A stretch of DNA of 64,000 nt from CAWDLX01 sp963753485 (GTDB lineage Bacteria; Actinomycetota; Actinomycetes; Mycobacteriales; Micromonosporaceae), in contig CAVWCL010000001.1 in NCBI GenBank assembly GCA_963753485.1, forward strand, positions 726,226-790,225, written 5' to 3'. A model generated the notes under the pieces. It ran no database searches and was not told the origin of the DNA. It saw nothing but the letters and a program-made list of their open reading frames with translations. A program made the position numbers and the translations under genes. Of this stretch, positions 8,304 through 16,844 are shown in pieces. The stretch's first letter is position 1; each line of letters starts with the position of its first letter.

Positions 8304-9923
8304 TCAATGCGTCGCATACTCCGTGAAGGAGCTGGTGTGCGACTCGACGGCCGGGTCGACGATCACGTTGATCACCGATGGCCGTCCGGATGCGGCGGCC
8401 CGCTCGAGGGCGGGACGGATGGCGCCGGGATCCTCCACCAGTTCCGCATAGCATCCCAGGGCTTCGCCCATCAGGTCGTAGCGCGTGTGGCCGAGCCATC
8501 CGCCGACCTTGGCCTCCTGGTTGGTCCCCCACCCGCCGTTGTTATGGATGACGCAGATGATCGGCAGGTTCAAGCGGACGGCGGTGTCCATCTCCATGCC
8601 ATTCATGCCGAACCCCCCGTCGCCGTGCAGGACCACGACTCGCTTGTCCGGCATCGCGACCTGGGCGCCAAGGCCAAAGGGCACGCCGACACCCATCGTC
8701 CCAAACGGACCACTGGTCAAGGCATGTGGCGCGAAGTACGGGATCGACTGCCGGGCGAAATCGAGTATCACCAGCCCATCGACGCAGAGCACGCCGTCGC
8801 GGGGCATGAAGTCCCGCACCTCCCTGCACAGCCGCAGCGGGTGGATCGGGCGGGTGTCCGTCGACATCGCTCGCTCCTGCCGTCGGTTTCGCTCGACATG
8901 CAGATCGCGCAGAGTGGCGACCCAGGCTTGGAAGCGCTGCGGGCGCAGCCGCTGGCGTCCGGCCGCCAGCACCTGCGCCAACACCGCCCGGGCGTCGCCG
9001 GCGATGGCCACGTCGGCCCGGCGATGGCGTCCCAGCTCGGCCGGGTCGATGTCGATCTGAACCAGCCTGGCGCCGGCGTTCCACCGCGGCGCGCGCAGGT
9101 GGTTGGTGACGTAGTTCTGCCGCGTCGCGAGCATGAGGATGAGGTCGGCTTCGCGGAATGCCGTGCCGCGACTGGCCGGAAAGCACAGCGGATGGTCCTC
9201 CGGTATCACCCCGCGGCTTTGCGGGGTCGTGTAGAAGGGAATCCCGGCCAGATCCACCAGCTCCTGGAGCTCGCGGTCCGCCTCCGACCACAGTATCCCG
9301 GAGCCACTGATGATTACCGGTCGCTCGGCGGCCCCGATGAGCTGGATCGCACGATCGATCTCGCCGGGATTGCCGAGCGGCCTTGGTCGCTCGCGATGTG
9401 TCCACAGCGGTCCGATGTCGTCGGTGGCCTCGCCGTTGAGGACATCACCCGGCAGGTCGAGCAGGACCGGTCCCGGACGGGCGCCGTACGCGCGCCGGAA
9501 CGCGGTGTCGACCATGTCGGCCAGTCGCCGGGCCTCGTAGACCCGACCGCTCCACCGGGTAACAGGGTCAAACATGGCGACCTGGTCAATCTCCTGGAAT
9601 GCGTCGGTTCCGAATGCCCGCAGCGGCGAGGAGCCGGCCAGGGCGACCACCGGAGCCGAGTCGACGAAGGCAGAGGCGATGCCGGTGGCCAGGTTGGTGG
9701 TGCCGGGACCCGACGATGAGATGCACACCGCCGGAGATCGCCGCAGCCGGGCGTAGGCGTGGGCCATCATGGCGGCGGCCTGTTCGTGGCGGACGTCCAC
9801 CATCCGGAGCCCCACGCTCGCGCAGGCGTCGAGCAGAGCGGTCATCGGTCCGCCCATGATGAAGAAGACAGCCTCCACGCCGTGGCGCTGCAGCGCGCGG
9901 GCGACGACCTCACTGCCGTTCAT
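8304..9923 (-). CDS. ThDP-dependent 2-hydroxyacyl-CoA lyase / oxalyl-CoA decarboxylase family
   Basis: A 539-aa enzyme of the acetolactate-synthase fold. The cofactor-activating Glu is E47 in VRHEQAA. The central domain binds nucleotide/CoA as in the lyase and decarboxylase branch. The C-terminal ThDP motif starts GDGGFGMNG and ends with NN in IHNNGGWG. Relatives either decarboxylate oxalyl-CoA or cleave 2-hydroxyacyl-CoA to formyl-CoA plus an aldehyde. Flanking class III CoA-transferases fit both, but the CUT2 importer, hotdog protein and enoyl-CoA reductase homologue favour the lyase option (inference). ATG 9923 overlaps the previous stop by ATGA. It is the last gene of the long operon. Confidence 0.8.
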   Translation of the reverse strand: MNGSEVVARALQRHGVEAVFFIMGGPMTALLDACASVGLRMVDVRHEQAAAMMAHAYARLRRSPAVCISSSGPGTTNLATGIASAFVDSAPVVALAGSSPLRAFGTDAFQEIDQVAMFDPVTRWSGRVYEARRLADMVDTAFRRAYGARPGPVLLDLPGDVLNGEATDDIGPLWTHRERPRPLGNPGEIDRAIQLIGAAERPVIISGSGILWSEADRELQELVDLAGIPFYTTPQSRGVIPEDHPLCFPASRGTAFREADLILMLATRQNYVTNHLRAPRWNAGARLVQIDIDPAELGRHRRADVAIAGDARAVLAQVLAAGRQRLRPQRFQAWVATLRDLHVERNRRQERAMSTDTRPIHPLRLCREVRDFMPRDGVLCVDGLVILDFARQSIPYFAPHALTSGPFGTMGVGVPFGLGAQVAMPDKRVVVLHGDGGFGMNGMEMDTAVRLNLPIICVIHNNGGWGTNQEAKVGGWLGHTRYDLMGEALGCYAELVEDPGAIRPALERAAASGRPSVINVIVDPAVESHTSSFTEYATH

Positions 9924-10420
9924 GAGTCACCCAGGCCGGTGCCGGATCGCGCGTGCAACATGCGGGTGCTGACGTAGTCCATCACCACGCGACCCTCGTC
10001 CACCTCGACCGTGTGAGACACCTCGAGGATTCCCCGTCCAGGCTTGCTGGTAAGTCGAGTCGACCGTACGTCCAGCCGTACGTGCATGGTGTCCCCGACC
10101 GCCACCGGTGAGTGCATCTGAAGCTCGCTGATGCCCAGGAAGGCGATCCCACGATTCAACCTGCCGGTGAGGACGAACAGACCCTCGGCGAGCATGAGCA
10201 CCAGGACGGCCGGCACCACCCGCCGTTTGTAGACACTCTGCGCGAGTGCCATCGGGGCGTTGATGAACACCTCCTCGAAGAAGGCGCTCAGGCCCAGATA
10301 GCCGACGAGATCGGCCTCGGTGATCGTCCGGCCCATGGTGCGAAGCGGGTCGCCGGTCCGGAAGTCCTCGATGTACCAGCCGTCGTCGCGTTGTCGCGGC
10401 TCGACCGCATCCTCAATCAT
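9920..10420 (-). CDS. MaoC/hotdog-fold protein without the canonical hydratase dyad
   Basis: A 166-aa hotdog-fold protein of the MaoC/FAS1-type dehydratase group: DGWYIEDFRTGDPLRTMGRTITEADL opens the fold, and VAVGDTMHVRLDV plus the final strands (EVDEGRVVMDYVSTRML) close it. R-specific enoyl-CoA hydratases normally carry an Asp...Asn-Pro...His signature after the first strand; here that region reads FEEVFINAPMALAQS and lacks both Asp and His. It may be a thioesterase, a divergent dehydratase or a binding protein. Both ends overlap neighbouring genes by ATGA, so it is translated together with the CoA-transferase and the ThDP lyase. Confidence 0.7.
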   Translation of the reverse strand: MIEDAVEPRQRDDGWYIEDFRTGDPLRTMGRTITEADLVGYLGLSAFFEEVFINAPMALAQSVYKRRVVPAVLVLMLAEGLFVLTGRLNRGIAFLGISELQMHSPVAVGDTMHVRLDVRSTRLTSKPGRGILEVSHTVEVDEGRVVMDYVSTRMLHARSGTGLGDS

Positions 10421-11712
10421 TGTGCGCTTCCCTTCGTGGTCGGCGCACTCGGCGCCTGCGCGCTCACCGTCGTCGCCGCGCTCATCGTCGTGCTCCCGCA
10501 CGAGACGATGCCGGCCGTGGCCAGCTCCACGACCTCCGCGTCGGTGAGCCCGAGAAGACGGCCCAGCACATCCTTGGTGTCTGCCCCCAACAGCGCCGGT
10601 GCTTGCACCGGGACGTGAGACGCCGACATGTGCACCGGCCAGCCGGGCATCCGGTAGCTCCCGCGTCGGGGATGCTCGACATCGACGAACGCGCCGCGGG
10701 CGAGCAGGAAATCGTCGCCGGCGAGCTCGGCCGTGTCCAGGACCGCGCCGGCCGGGACGCCAGCCGCGCCGAGAATGTCCATGGCCTGCTGCTTGGTGTG
10801 TCGCGTGGTCCACGGTGTGATGATCTCGTCGACCGCCGACGAGTTCTGGATGCGCAGCTCCGGCGACGAGAATCTCGGGTCATCCCGCACGTCCTCCCGG
10901 CCGATCGCGACCAGAAGCCGTTGCCAATGCCGGTTGTCGCCCCGGCTCGTGTAGATGAAGCAGTAGTCGTTCGGCCCCCCTGGTGCGCACGGGTACGTGT
11001 CGCTCGGTGCGCTGCGGGCCAGCAGGCTGCCGTTGCCGACCCGTGGTGGTGCGTGGCCGAGCATAAGCTGGCCGGCGTAGGCCATCCGACAGAAGTTGAT
11101 CATTGACTCCTGCATGGCGACCTCGACCCGTTGCCCCGCGCCGGTGTGCTGGCGTTGGAGCAACGCGGCCAGGATTCCCACCACCAGATGTAGACCCGCC
11201 CCCGAATCACCGAAGTTGGCGCCCGGCTTGAGCGGCCGTCCATCCGGCTCGCCGGTGAGGCTCAGCACGCCTCCGGTGGCCTGGGCGATCGGGTCGAAGG
11301 CGAGAAAGTCGGCGTACGCACCGCCCGGACCGAAGCCCTTGACCTGAGCGTAGATGAGCCTGGGGTTGATCGACTTGACGGCGTCGTAGTCGAAGCCGAG
11401 CCGCTCCACCGTCCCCGGGGCGAAGTTCTCGACCATGACGTCGGCGTGCGCCAGCAGCCGGCGGAGCAGGCTCTTTCCCTCGGCCATCGCGAGGTCGACG
11501 GCGACGCTGCGCTTGTTGGCGTTGAGTAGCAGATAGGCCCAGGAGTCCGCCCCGGGCTCATCAGCGGTCGCGTTGCGTCCCTGCTCCCCCGACCCGGGCC
11601 GTTCTATCTTGATGACCTCCGCACCGAGCCAGGCCAAAGACTGGGTACAGGAGGGGCCGGCCTCGAACTGGGTGAGGTCGATCACCCGTACGCCAGCCAG
11701 CGCCGCTGTCAT
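10417..11712 (-). CDS. Class III CoA-transferase (CaiB/BaiF family) 1
   Basis: A 431-aa family III CoA-transferase, which moves CoA between carboxylic acids through a glutamyl-free aspartyl-CoA intermediate. The catalytic Asp is D169 in NFGDSGAG, the same number as in formyl-CoA:oxalate CoA-transferase. Other family blocks are GVRVIDLTQFEAGP at the N-terminus, ADVMVENFAPG near 90-100 and LIYAQVKGFG near 119. Start ATG 11712 overlaps the stop of the upstream reductase (ATGA), and its own stop overlaps the hotdog gene. An in-frame extension upstream lies in the neighbouring gene and was rejected. Likely role: activating the island substrate with CoA, possibly recycling formyl-CoA from the lyase (inference). 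Confidence 0.87.
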   Translation of the reverse strand: MTAALAGVRVIDLTQFEAGPSCTQSLAWLGAEVIKIERPGSGEQGRNATADEPGADSWAYLLLNANKRSVAVDLAMAEGKSLLRRLLAHADVMVENFAPGTVERLGFDYDAVKSINPRLIYAQVKGFGPGGAYADFLAFDPIAQATGGVLSLTGEPDGRPLKPGANFGDSGAGLHLVVGILAALLQRQHTGAGQRVEVAMQESMINFCRMAYAGQLMLGHAPPRVGNGSLLARSAPSDTYPCAPGGPNDYCFIYTSRGDNRHWQRLLVAIGREDVRDDPRFSSPELRIQNSSAVDEIITPWTTRHTKQQAMDILGAAGVPAGAVLDTAELAGDDFLLARGAFVDVEHPRRGSYRMPGWPVHMSASHVPVQAPALLGADTKDVLGRLLGLTDAEVVELATAGIVSCGSTTMSAATTVSAQAPSAPTTKGSAQ

Positions 11713-12953
11713 CGCCGGCCCTGACCGGGGGTCGCGGCACCGATAAGAGCCACGGTATTGCCCGCCGGCACCCGACCCTCCCCCATCTCGTGGTGCGCCT
11801 GGCCCAGATCCTCGAACCGGATGACCCGCCCGAGGCACGGATCGATCTCCCGGCTGCGAACCAGGTCGTTGTAGGCGATCGCCTGCTCATCGTTCGTTCC
11901 GTGCGAGCCCTGAAAGCGCTTCTGGCGGGTCCAGAGATACCGGACGTCCACCATTGCCGAGTAGCCCGTGGTGCCGGCGCAGATCACCACCATGCCGCCG
12001 TCCTCGCAGACGAAGATACTGGTGGGAATGGTGTCCTCACCGGGATGCTCGAACACGATGGCCGGGTTGCGCCGCTCTCCCACGACCTCCCAGATCGCCG
12101 TGCCGAAACGGCGCGCCTCGGCCAGCCACGCCCGCTGCCCGTCGTGGTCGTCCCAGTGCGGCGGGATCCCCCAGTGGTGGTACTCGGTCCGATCGATCCA
12201 GCCCTGGGCACCCAGCGACACGCAGTACCGGCCTCTCTCGCCGCTCGAGACCACCGCGACGGGAATGCCGCCATGATGACGGGCCAGCTGGATCGCCTGC
12301 GTCCCGAGTCCGCCCGACCCTCCCCACACGAGCACCACATCGCCGGGCCGAACCTCGTTGCCGGACCATCCGCGCAACATCCGGTACGCGGTCGTGCCCA
12401 CCAGCGTCGGCGCCGCCGCCTCCTCCCAGGAGAGATGCTCCGCCTTTGGCAGCACCTGGTGCGCCTGAACCCGGCAGAACTGCGCGAACGATCCAAAGTT
12501 CCGATCGCTGTCGTAGCCCCATATCCGGGCCGACGGCGCGACCATGGGGTCGCCACCGCGGGTGATCCACGGATCGTTCGGGTCCCAGTAGCCCGGATGG
12601 ATGACGACCTCCTCGCCGACGGCCACCGACGTCACCTGGTCGCCGACCGCGTAGACGATCCCCGCCGCGTCGCTGCCCCCGACATGGAACTCTTCGGTCC
12701 CGCCCGCCCGCTGCCGCTGGGCGATCACATCGACCGGCAACCCGCGCGCGGCCCAGACGTTGTTGAAGTTGACCCCGGCGGCCATCACGGCGACCAACAC
12801 CTCATCGGGTCCGGGGTGCGGCGTATCCACCTCCTCAACCTGGAACGCCGTCCTCGGATCGCCGAAGCGCGACTGGCGGATGACCTGAGCCGACATCCTC
12901 GCCGGAACCTCTCCGGCCGGCGGCAGGGAACCCACCGGGACGATGCGACTCAT
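11709..12953 (-). CDS. Crotonyl-CoA reductase/carboxylase (CCR)-like oxidoreductase
   Basis: A 414-aa medium-chain dehydrogenase/reductase of the CCR (ethylmalonyl-CoA pathway) type. N-terminal GVNFNNVWAARG (around residue 61) matches the substrate region of CCRs. The Rossmann segment VWGGSGGLGTQAIQL binds NADPH. FEHPGEDTIPTSIFV and GGMVVICAGTTGYS are near-diagnostic family blocks. Family members reduce enoyl-CoA thioesters, with or without adding CO2. The post-GTTGY segment reads SAMVDVRYLW, and I cannot confirm the residues needed for CO2 binding, so reductase-only activity is possible. Start ATG 12953 has GAGGAGG upstream; the stop overlaps the CoA-transferase. Confidence 0.85.
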   Translation of the reverse strand: MSRIVPVGSLPPAGEVPARMSAQVIRQSRFGDPRTAFQVEEVDTPHPGPDEVLVAVMAAGVNFNNVWAARGLPVDVIAQRQRAGGTEEFHVGGSDAAGIVYAVGDQVTSVAVGEEVVIHPGYWDPNDPWITRGGDPMVAPSARIWGYDSDRNFGSFAQFCRVQAHQVLPKAEHLSWEEAAAPTLVGTTAYRMLRGWSGNEVRPGDVVLVWGGSGGLGTQAIQLARHHGGIPVAVVSSGERGRYCVSLGAQGWIDRTEYHHWGIPPHWDDHDGQRAWLAEARRFGTAIWEVVGERRNPAIVFEHPGEDTIPTSIFVCEDGGMVVICAGTTGYSAMVDVRYLWTRQKRFQGSHGTNDEQAIAYNDLVRSREIDPCLGRVIRFEDLGQAHHEMGEGRVPAGNTVALIGAATPGQGRR

Positions 12954-12983
12954 CGCTGCCTCCTCTCGCGCCTCGCGGCGCCG

Positions 12984-14204
12984 CTAGATGACGCCATGGT
13001 GGGCCAACGCCTCCAGTTCCGCTTCACCGATACCACCCAGCGTCCGCAGGACCTCGCGGGTGTGTTCGCCGAGTGCGGGCACGGGTCCGACAGATGGCGA
13101 GCGGTCGGCGCTGAGTTTGATCGGCGACGCCACGACCTTGTGGGTCCCGTAGCCCGGATACACGACGTCCACCAGCATTTCCCGCGCCGCCACGTGCGCC
13201 GACCGCAGCAGGTCCTCCGCCGTCTCCACCGGAGCCGATGGCACGTTCGCCGCATGCAGCACCGCAGTCGCTTCCATCCGGGTACGCGTGCGCAGCCACG
13301 CCTCGATCGCCGGCACGATGAGGCTGCGGGTATGACGACCTCGCTCGAGACCGGAGCTCAGCCGCGGATCGGTGGCCAGATCGGGTCGCTCGATCGCGTG
13401 CGCGAACCGTTGCCACATCGCATTCCCGATGACCCCAATCACCATCCAGCCGTCCCGGGCGAGGAACGGGCCAAATGGCGCCAGGGCCGGGTCGGAGCCG
13501 CGCGGGGGCAGCGTACCGGTGACCCCGAACGAGAAGACCGCACGCTCGTTGAGGGAGATGATCGAATCGGTCATGGAGATGTCGACATGCTGCCCGTCGG
13601 CCGATACTCCACGTTGGATCAGTGCCAATAGTATTCCGCTGTGCGCGGTGCACCCCGCATAGAGATCACCGAGACTGACCCCGGACCAGTGCGGTGGGCA
13701 GTCGGCATCACCGATACGGTCCATGATCCCACCCATCGCCTCCGCGACCACCGCGAACGCCGGCCAGGACCAGTACGGACTCGCCAGGAAGTCGGTGTGC
13801 CCGAACCCGGTTATCGTGGCGTATATGAGCCGGGGGTTCACGTCCCGCAAGGTGTCGTAACCAAGTCCGCACCGGTCCATGAAGTCGGGCTTGAAGTTCT
13901 CGACGAGCACATCCGCCCGTACCGCAAGGCGTTTGATGATCTCAACACCCTGTGGGGTCTTGAGGTCAACGGTCACGCTCTCCTTGCTCCGGTTGAACCG
14001 CATGAAGAAGCTGCCGGTCACCGATCCATCGTCGCCCGTGAGCCCGGGGCCCTCGTGCCGGTACGGGTCCCCGCGCCGCGGCGGCTCTATCTTGACCACC
14101 CGGGCGCCGGCGTCGGCCAGGAGCATCGTGCAGTACGGGCCGGCCGCGTACCGCGTCAGGTCCAGGACCAACAGTCCTTCCAGTGGCCGCCGCGCTGGCG
14201 TCAT
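12984..14204 (-). CDS. Class III CoA-transferase (CaiB/BaiF family) 2
   Basis: A 406-aa family III CoA-transferase with catalytic Asp in VSLGDLYAG (D180). Typical blocks are LLVLDLTRYAAGPYC (N-terminus), ADVLVENFKPDFMD near 98-110 and LIYATITGFG near 127. It is clearly a separate subtype from the enzyme at 10417 (different loop after the Rossmann core and active-site context), so it is not a recent duplicate. Start ATG 14204 follows TAGGAGTG; 20 nt separate it from the beta-propeller gene and 30 nt from the CCR-like gene. Two different CoA-transferases in one operon suggest two acids are activated or CoA is passed on between steps. Confidence 0.85.
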   Translation of the reverse strand: MTPARRPLEGLLVLDLTRYAAGPYCTMLLADAGARVVKIEPPRRGDPYRHEGPGLTGDDGSVTGSFFMRFNRSKESVTVDLKTPQGVEIIKRLAVRADVLVENFKPDFMDRCGLGYDTLRDVNPRLIYATITGFGHTDFLASPYWSWPAFAVVAEAMGGIMDRIGDADCPPHWSGVSLGDLYAGCTAHSGILLALIQRGVSADGQHVDISMTDSIISLNERAVFSFGVTGTLPPRGSDPALAPFGPFLARDGWMVIGVIGNAMWQRFAHAIERPDLATDPRLSSGLERGRHTRSLIVPAIEAWLRTRTRMEATAVLHAANVPSAPVETAEDLLRSAHVAAREMLVDVVYPGYGTHKVVASPIKLSADRSPSVGPVPALGEHTREVLRTLGGIGEAELEALAHHGVI

Positions 14205-14224
14205 CGGTGTGGCACTCCTACTCG

Positions 14225-15517
14225 TTACCTGCCGAGAAACTCCAATATGTGTAGGCCCGCGTTGAAGTCGGTGACATAGGCGATGCCTTCCGGATCGACG
14301 AACACATCGGCGGAATGTATGGCGTGCGGCCGGTCCGGGCGCTGATCCAGCCAGGTGTCCCACGAAGGGGACGGTACGTAGTAACCCACCTCCCGCGGCC
14401 GGAACGGGTCTCGGATGTCGAACGCGCGCACCCCCGCGTTCTGGTAGGTGCCGAAGATCAGCTCCGAGCTCTGGAAGCTGCCAGGCCGGTTCTCATGGAG
14501 GTTGTGCGGCCCGAAGTGACCCCCCTTGGCGCAGTAGTCCTGCTCGGTGGGCGTCGGCAACGTCGCGATCGGAATCGGCTTTGACGGATCCCGGACGTCA
14601 ATGACCCAGTTGAACTTCACCTGGTCCGCACAGTTGTCCTGGATGGCCTCGTCGGTCACGATCACATAGTCCTTCGGCACCGGAACCCGGTCGGTGAGTG
14701 GAAGCGCCGTGTGTGTGCCGCCACCGAAGGGCGGATGCAAATTCAGGTGCGAGAGCAACCGCGGGTGCGCCGGGTCGGCAACATCGAGCAGCGTGAGTCC
14801 ACCGTCCCGCCACGCCGCATAGGCGATGTCGCGGGCCACGATGGCATGGTGCAGCGCTACCCGGTCGCCCTGGGGCCAGGTCGGACTCTCGCCACCACCG
14901 GACCACATTCCGGGTAGCCACCACCGCCCGACCTCCCGGGGCCTGGTCGGGTCCGCCAGATCGACGATGAGCAGAATGTGATCGGTGTACCCGCGCAGCT
15001 GCGCGGAGACGTACGCGTAGCGGCCGCCCACGTACCAGATCCGGTGAACGCCGTAGCCGTCGATGTCGAGCTGGCCGATCCGGCGCGGGCTCTCCGGTCG
15101 CGAGATGTCGTAGACCGACATGCCTGCGGAGTAGTCGACGCCGCGGGTGCCGAGCACCCCTTCCCCGCCTGCGGCGCGGATGGACTCCTCGACCGACCGG
15201 CCGTAGTAGTCAGCTTCGTGGGCGAACGCGGGGTTACCGTAGAAGTTGTATTCATTGATGACCAGCAGCAGGTCGTCATGGGTCTGCAGGTGGATGCTCC
15301 AGTTGCTGCCGAACGCGGGGACGAAGGTCACCGGCCGTGGGTGGCGGATGTCACGTACGTCAACGATGCTGAACCCGTTGCTGAAGACGTGGCCGATGTA
15401 GGCAAACCCCCGATGCACCATGATCTGCGCGCCATCGGCTCGCCCTCCGCCCTGGTCGCACGTGCTGACCAGGCTGAAGTTGTGGCTCAACGATCCGTCA
15501 GCCGCAGCTGTCGCCAC
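14225..15517 (-). CDS. LVIVD-type beta-propeller protein
   Basis: A ~430-aa repeat protein. At least five blades show the LVIVD-like pattern: GFSIVDVRDIRHPRPV, GMSVYDISRPESPRRIG, LLIVDLADPTRPREVG, LTLLDVADPAHPRLLS and RAFDIRDPFRPREVG. Such proteins bind ligands or partners and are often secreted, but no signal peptide is visible here. Chosen start: GTG 15517, with GAGGGGTG 5 nt upstream; a GTG at 15571 would add 18 Pro/Arg-rich residues. The sequence is rich in Asp, His and Trp in loops (HRIWYVGGRYA, FGPHNLHENRPG). It sits between the binding-protein gene and a CoA-transferase gene, so a role in substrate handling, possibly a lactonase-like hydrolysis, is conceivable but unproven. Confidence 0.7.
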   Translation of the reverse strand: MATAAADGSLSHNFSLVSTCDQGGGRADGAQIMVHRGFAYIGHVFSNGFSIVDVRDIRHPRPVTFVPAFGSNWSIHLQTHDDLLLVINEYNFYGNPAFAHEADYYGRSVEESIRAAGGEGVLGTRGVDYSAGMSVYDISRPESPRRIGQLDIDGYGVHRIWYVGGRYAYVSAQLRGYTDHILLIVDLADPTRPREVGRWWLPGMWSGGGESPTWPQGDRVALHHAIVARDIAYAAWRDGGLTLLDVADPAHPRLLSHLNLHPPFGGGTHTALPLTDRVPVPKDYVIVTDEAIQDNCADQVKFNWVIDVRDPSKPIPIATLPTPTEQDYCAKGGHFGPHNLHENRPGSFQSSELIFGTYQNAGVRAFDIRDPFRPREVGYYVPSPSWDTWLDQRPDRPHAIHSADVFVDPEGIAYVTDFNAGLHILEFLGR

Positions 15518-15584
15518 GTGGTCACCCCTCACCCTCGCGTCGGTGCGGGGTGGCGCCGGGCCCGGCGCCACCCCCGGCCAAATG

Positions 15585-16739
15585 TCAGCCGATACCCCAG
15601 ATCTTTCGATACTGCGTCCGGTAGCCGTTGTCGGGATCGAAGACGTTGTTCTGCCCCCCGTCGAGGTCGACGTTCGCCTTCACCACCAGGTGCAGCGGCG
15701 TGACGTAGGTGCTCGGAGCCTCGCCGGCAAAGGCCCGGTTCAGGTTGTCGACGATCTGCCAACCATGCTCGTTCAGCGGCTCCGGAATCGTGGCCGTCTG
15801 GTACTGGTCACTGCGAATCCGCTCGTACGCCGCGGTGCTGCCATCGCCAGCCGAGATGAGCAGGACGCTGCCTTTGCCCTGCGCCGGCAGGCCGAGCGAC
15901 TTCAGGGCCGGCGCCATGTAGTCGGCGAAGCCGTCGTTGAACATCATGACGTGGGTGAGTTTGTTGCCGTAGCGCTGCACCAGTGAGGCGGTGTAGGACG
16001 GCATCCGGGTCGAGGCGGTCGTGAGAGGAGAGTCGTCGAAGGACAGCAGCCCGCAGGTGCTGCACTTCTCGATCTGGTCCTTCATCGCTCCCGCCTTGGC
16101 GCGGGATGCGGCGTAGAGGTTCCAGGTCATGATGACGATCTGTGCCTTGGCATCGCTCGTGGCGATCACGTACTGGGTGGCCAGAGTCGCCGATTGCGCC
16201 AGATTCGACTGGACATTGGTGAACAGCGGCGGGTCGGCCACCGGCCCGGGCTCGGCCGCGGAGTGCCACCCGATCACCGGAATACCCAGCGTCTTCGCCT
16301 CCCGCAGCTGAGCGGCGACCAGCTGGTCGTCAATGGCCCCGATGACGATGCCGTCGGGCTTGAGCGCGAGGGCCTGGTTCATCGCCGACACCTCGCCGGT
16401 CACCGTGCCGCCTGAGTTGATCAGTGTGAATCCCCACCCGAGGGCGGCCGCGGCCTGCTGGACGCCAGCACCGACGCCCGCGGCGCCCGCGTTGGACTGG
16501 TCCTGCGACACATATACGATCTTCTTACCGGTCTGTGCCTTGGGGCCGGACGTCGGCCCATCCCACACGGTCACCGGCTTCACGGCGGCTGCGGCCGCCG
16601 CCTTCGCCTCGGCGAGGACAGCAGAATCCGCGCTGTTGCCTCCCGAGGGCGTCGTCGGGGTGCTCTTGTTACAGCCCGCCGCGGCCAGGATGAGAGCGGC
16701 TGCACAGACCCCCGCTGTGTAGGCCTTGACATTTCGCAT
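15585..16739 (-). CDS. CUT2-type ABC transporter substrate-binding lipoprotein
   Basis: A 384-aa periplasmic-binding-protein family 1 member. The signal sequence ends in lipobox LAAAGC (Cys23), so it is membrane-tethered outside the cell. The fold shows IVYVSQDQSNAGAAGVGAGV, then LINSGGTVTGEVSAMNQAL and KPDGIVIGAIDDQLVAAQL, as in ribose/xylose-type receptors. It is encoded 105 nt after its permease. CUT2 systems usually import monosaccharides or polyols, but members also take up other small hydroxylated molecules such as autoinducer-2; the flanking CoA enzymes suggest a non-sugar or sugar-acid ligand here (inference). Confidence 0.85.
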   Translation of the reverse strand: MRNVKAYTAGVCAAALILAAAGCNKSTPTTPSGGNSADSAVLAEAKAAAAAAVKPVTVWDGPTSGPKAQTGKKIVYVSQDQSNAGAAGVGAGVQQAAAALGWGFTLINSGGTVTGEVSAMNQALALKPDGIVIGAIDDQLVAAQLREAKTLGIPVIGWHSAAEPGPVADPPLFTNVQSNLAQSATLATQYVIATSDAKAQIVIMTWNLYAASRAKAGAMKDQIEKCSTCGLLSFDDSPLTTASTRMPSYTASLVQRYGNKLTHVMMFNDGFADYMAPALKSLGLPAQGKGSVLLISAGDGSTAAYERIRSDQYQTATIPEPLNEHGWQIVDNLNRAFAGEAPSTYVTPLHLVVKANVDLDGGQNNVFDPDNGYRTQYRKIWGIG

Positions 16740-16844
16740 ATGCCCTTATCCTTCCTAAACTGGACACGATATGCGCGTACGGACCAGCGCCGCTGACTGA
16801 GGGGTCCAATCCTCTAATGGGCTGTAGCCGCGGCCGTGGTGATA

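Noticed and set aside
8304..12953. Oxalate degradation operon (oxalyl-CoA decarboxylase plus formyl-CoA transferase)
   Set aside because: Not excluded for single enzymes, but an oxalate antiporter is absent while CUT2 import, CCR-like reductase and a second CoA-transferase are present; I left the call open.
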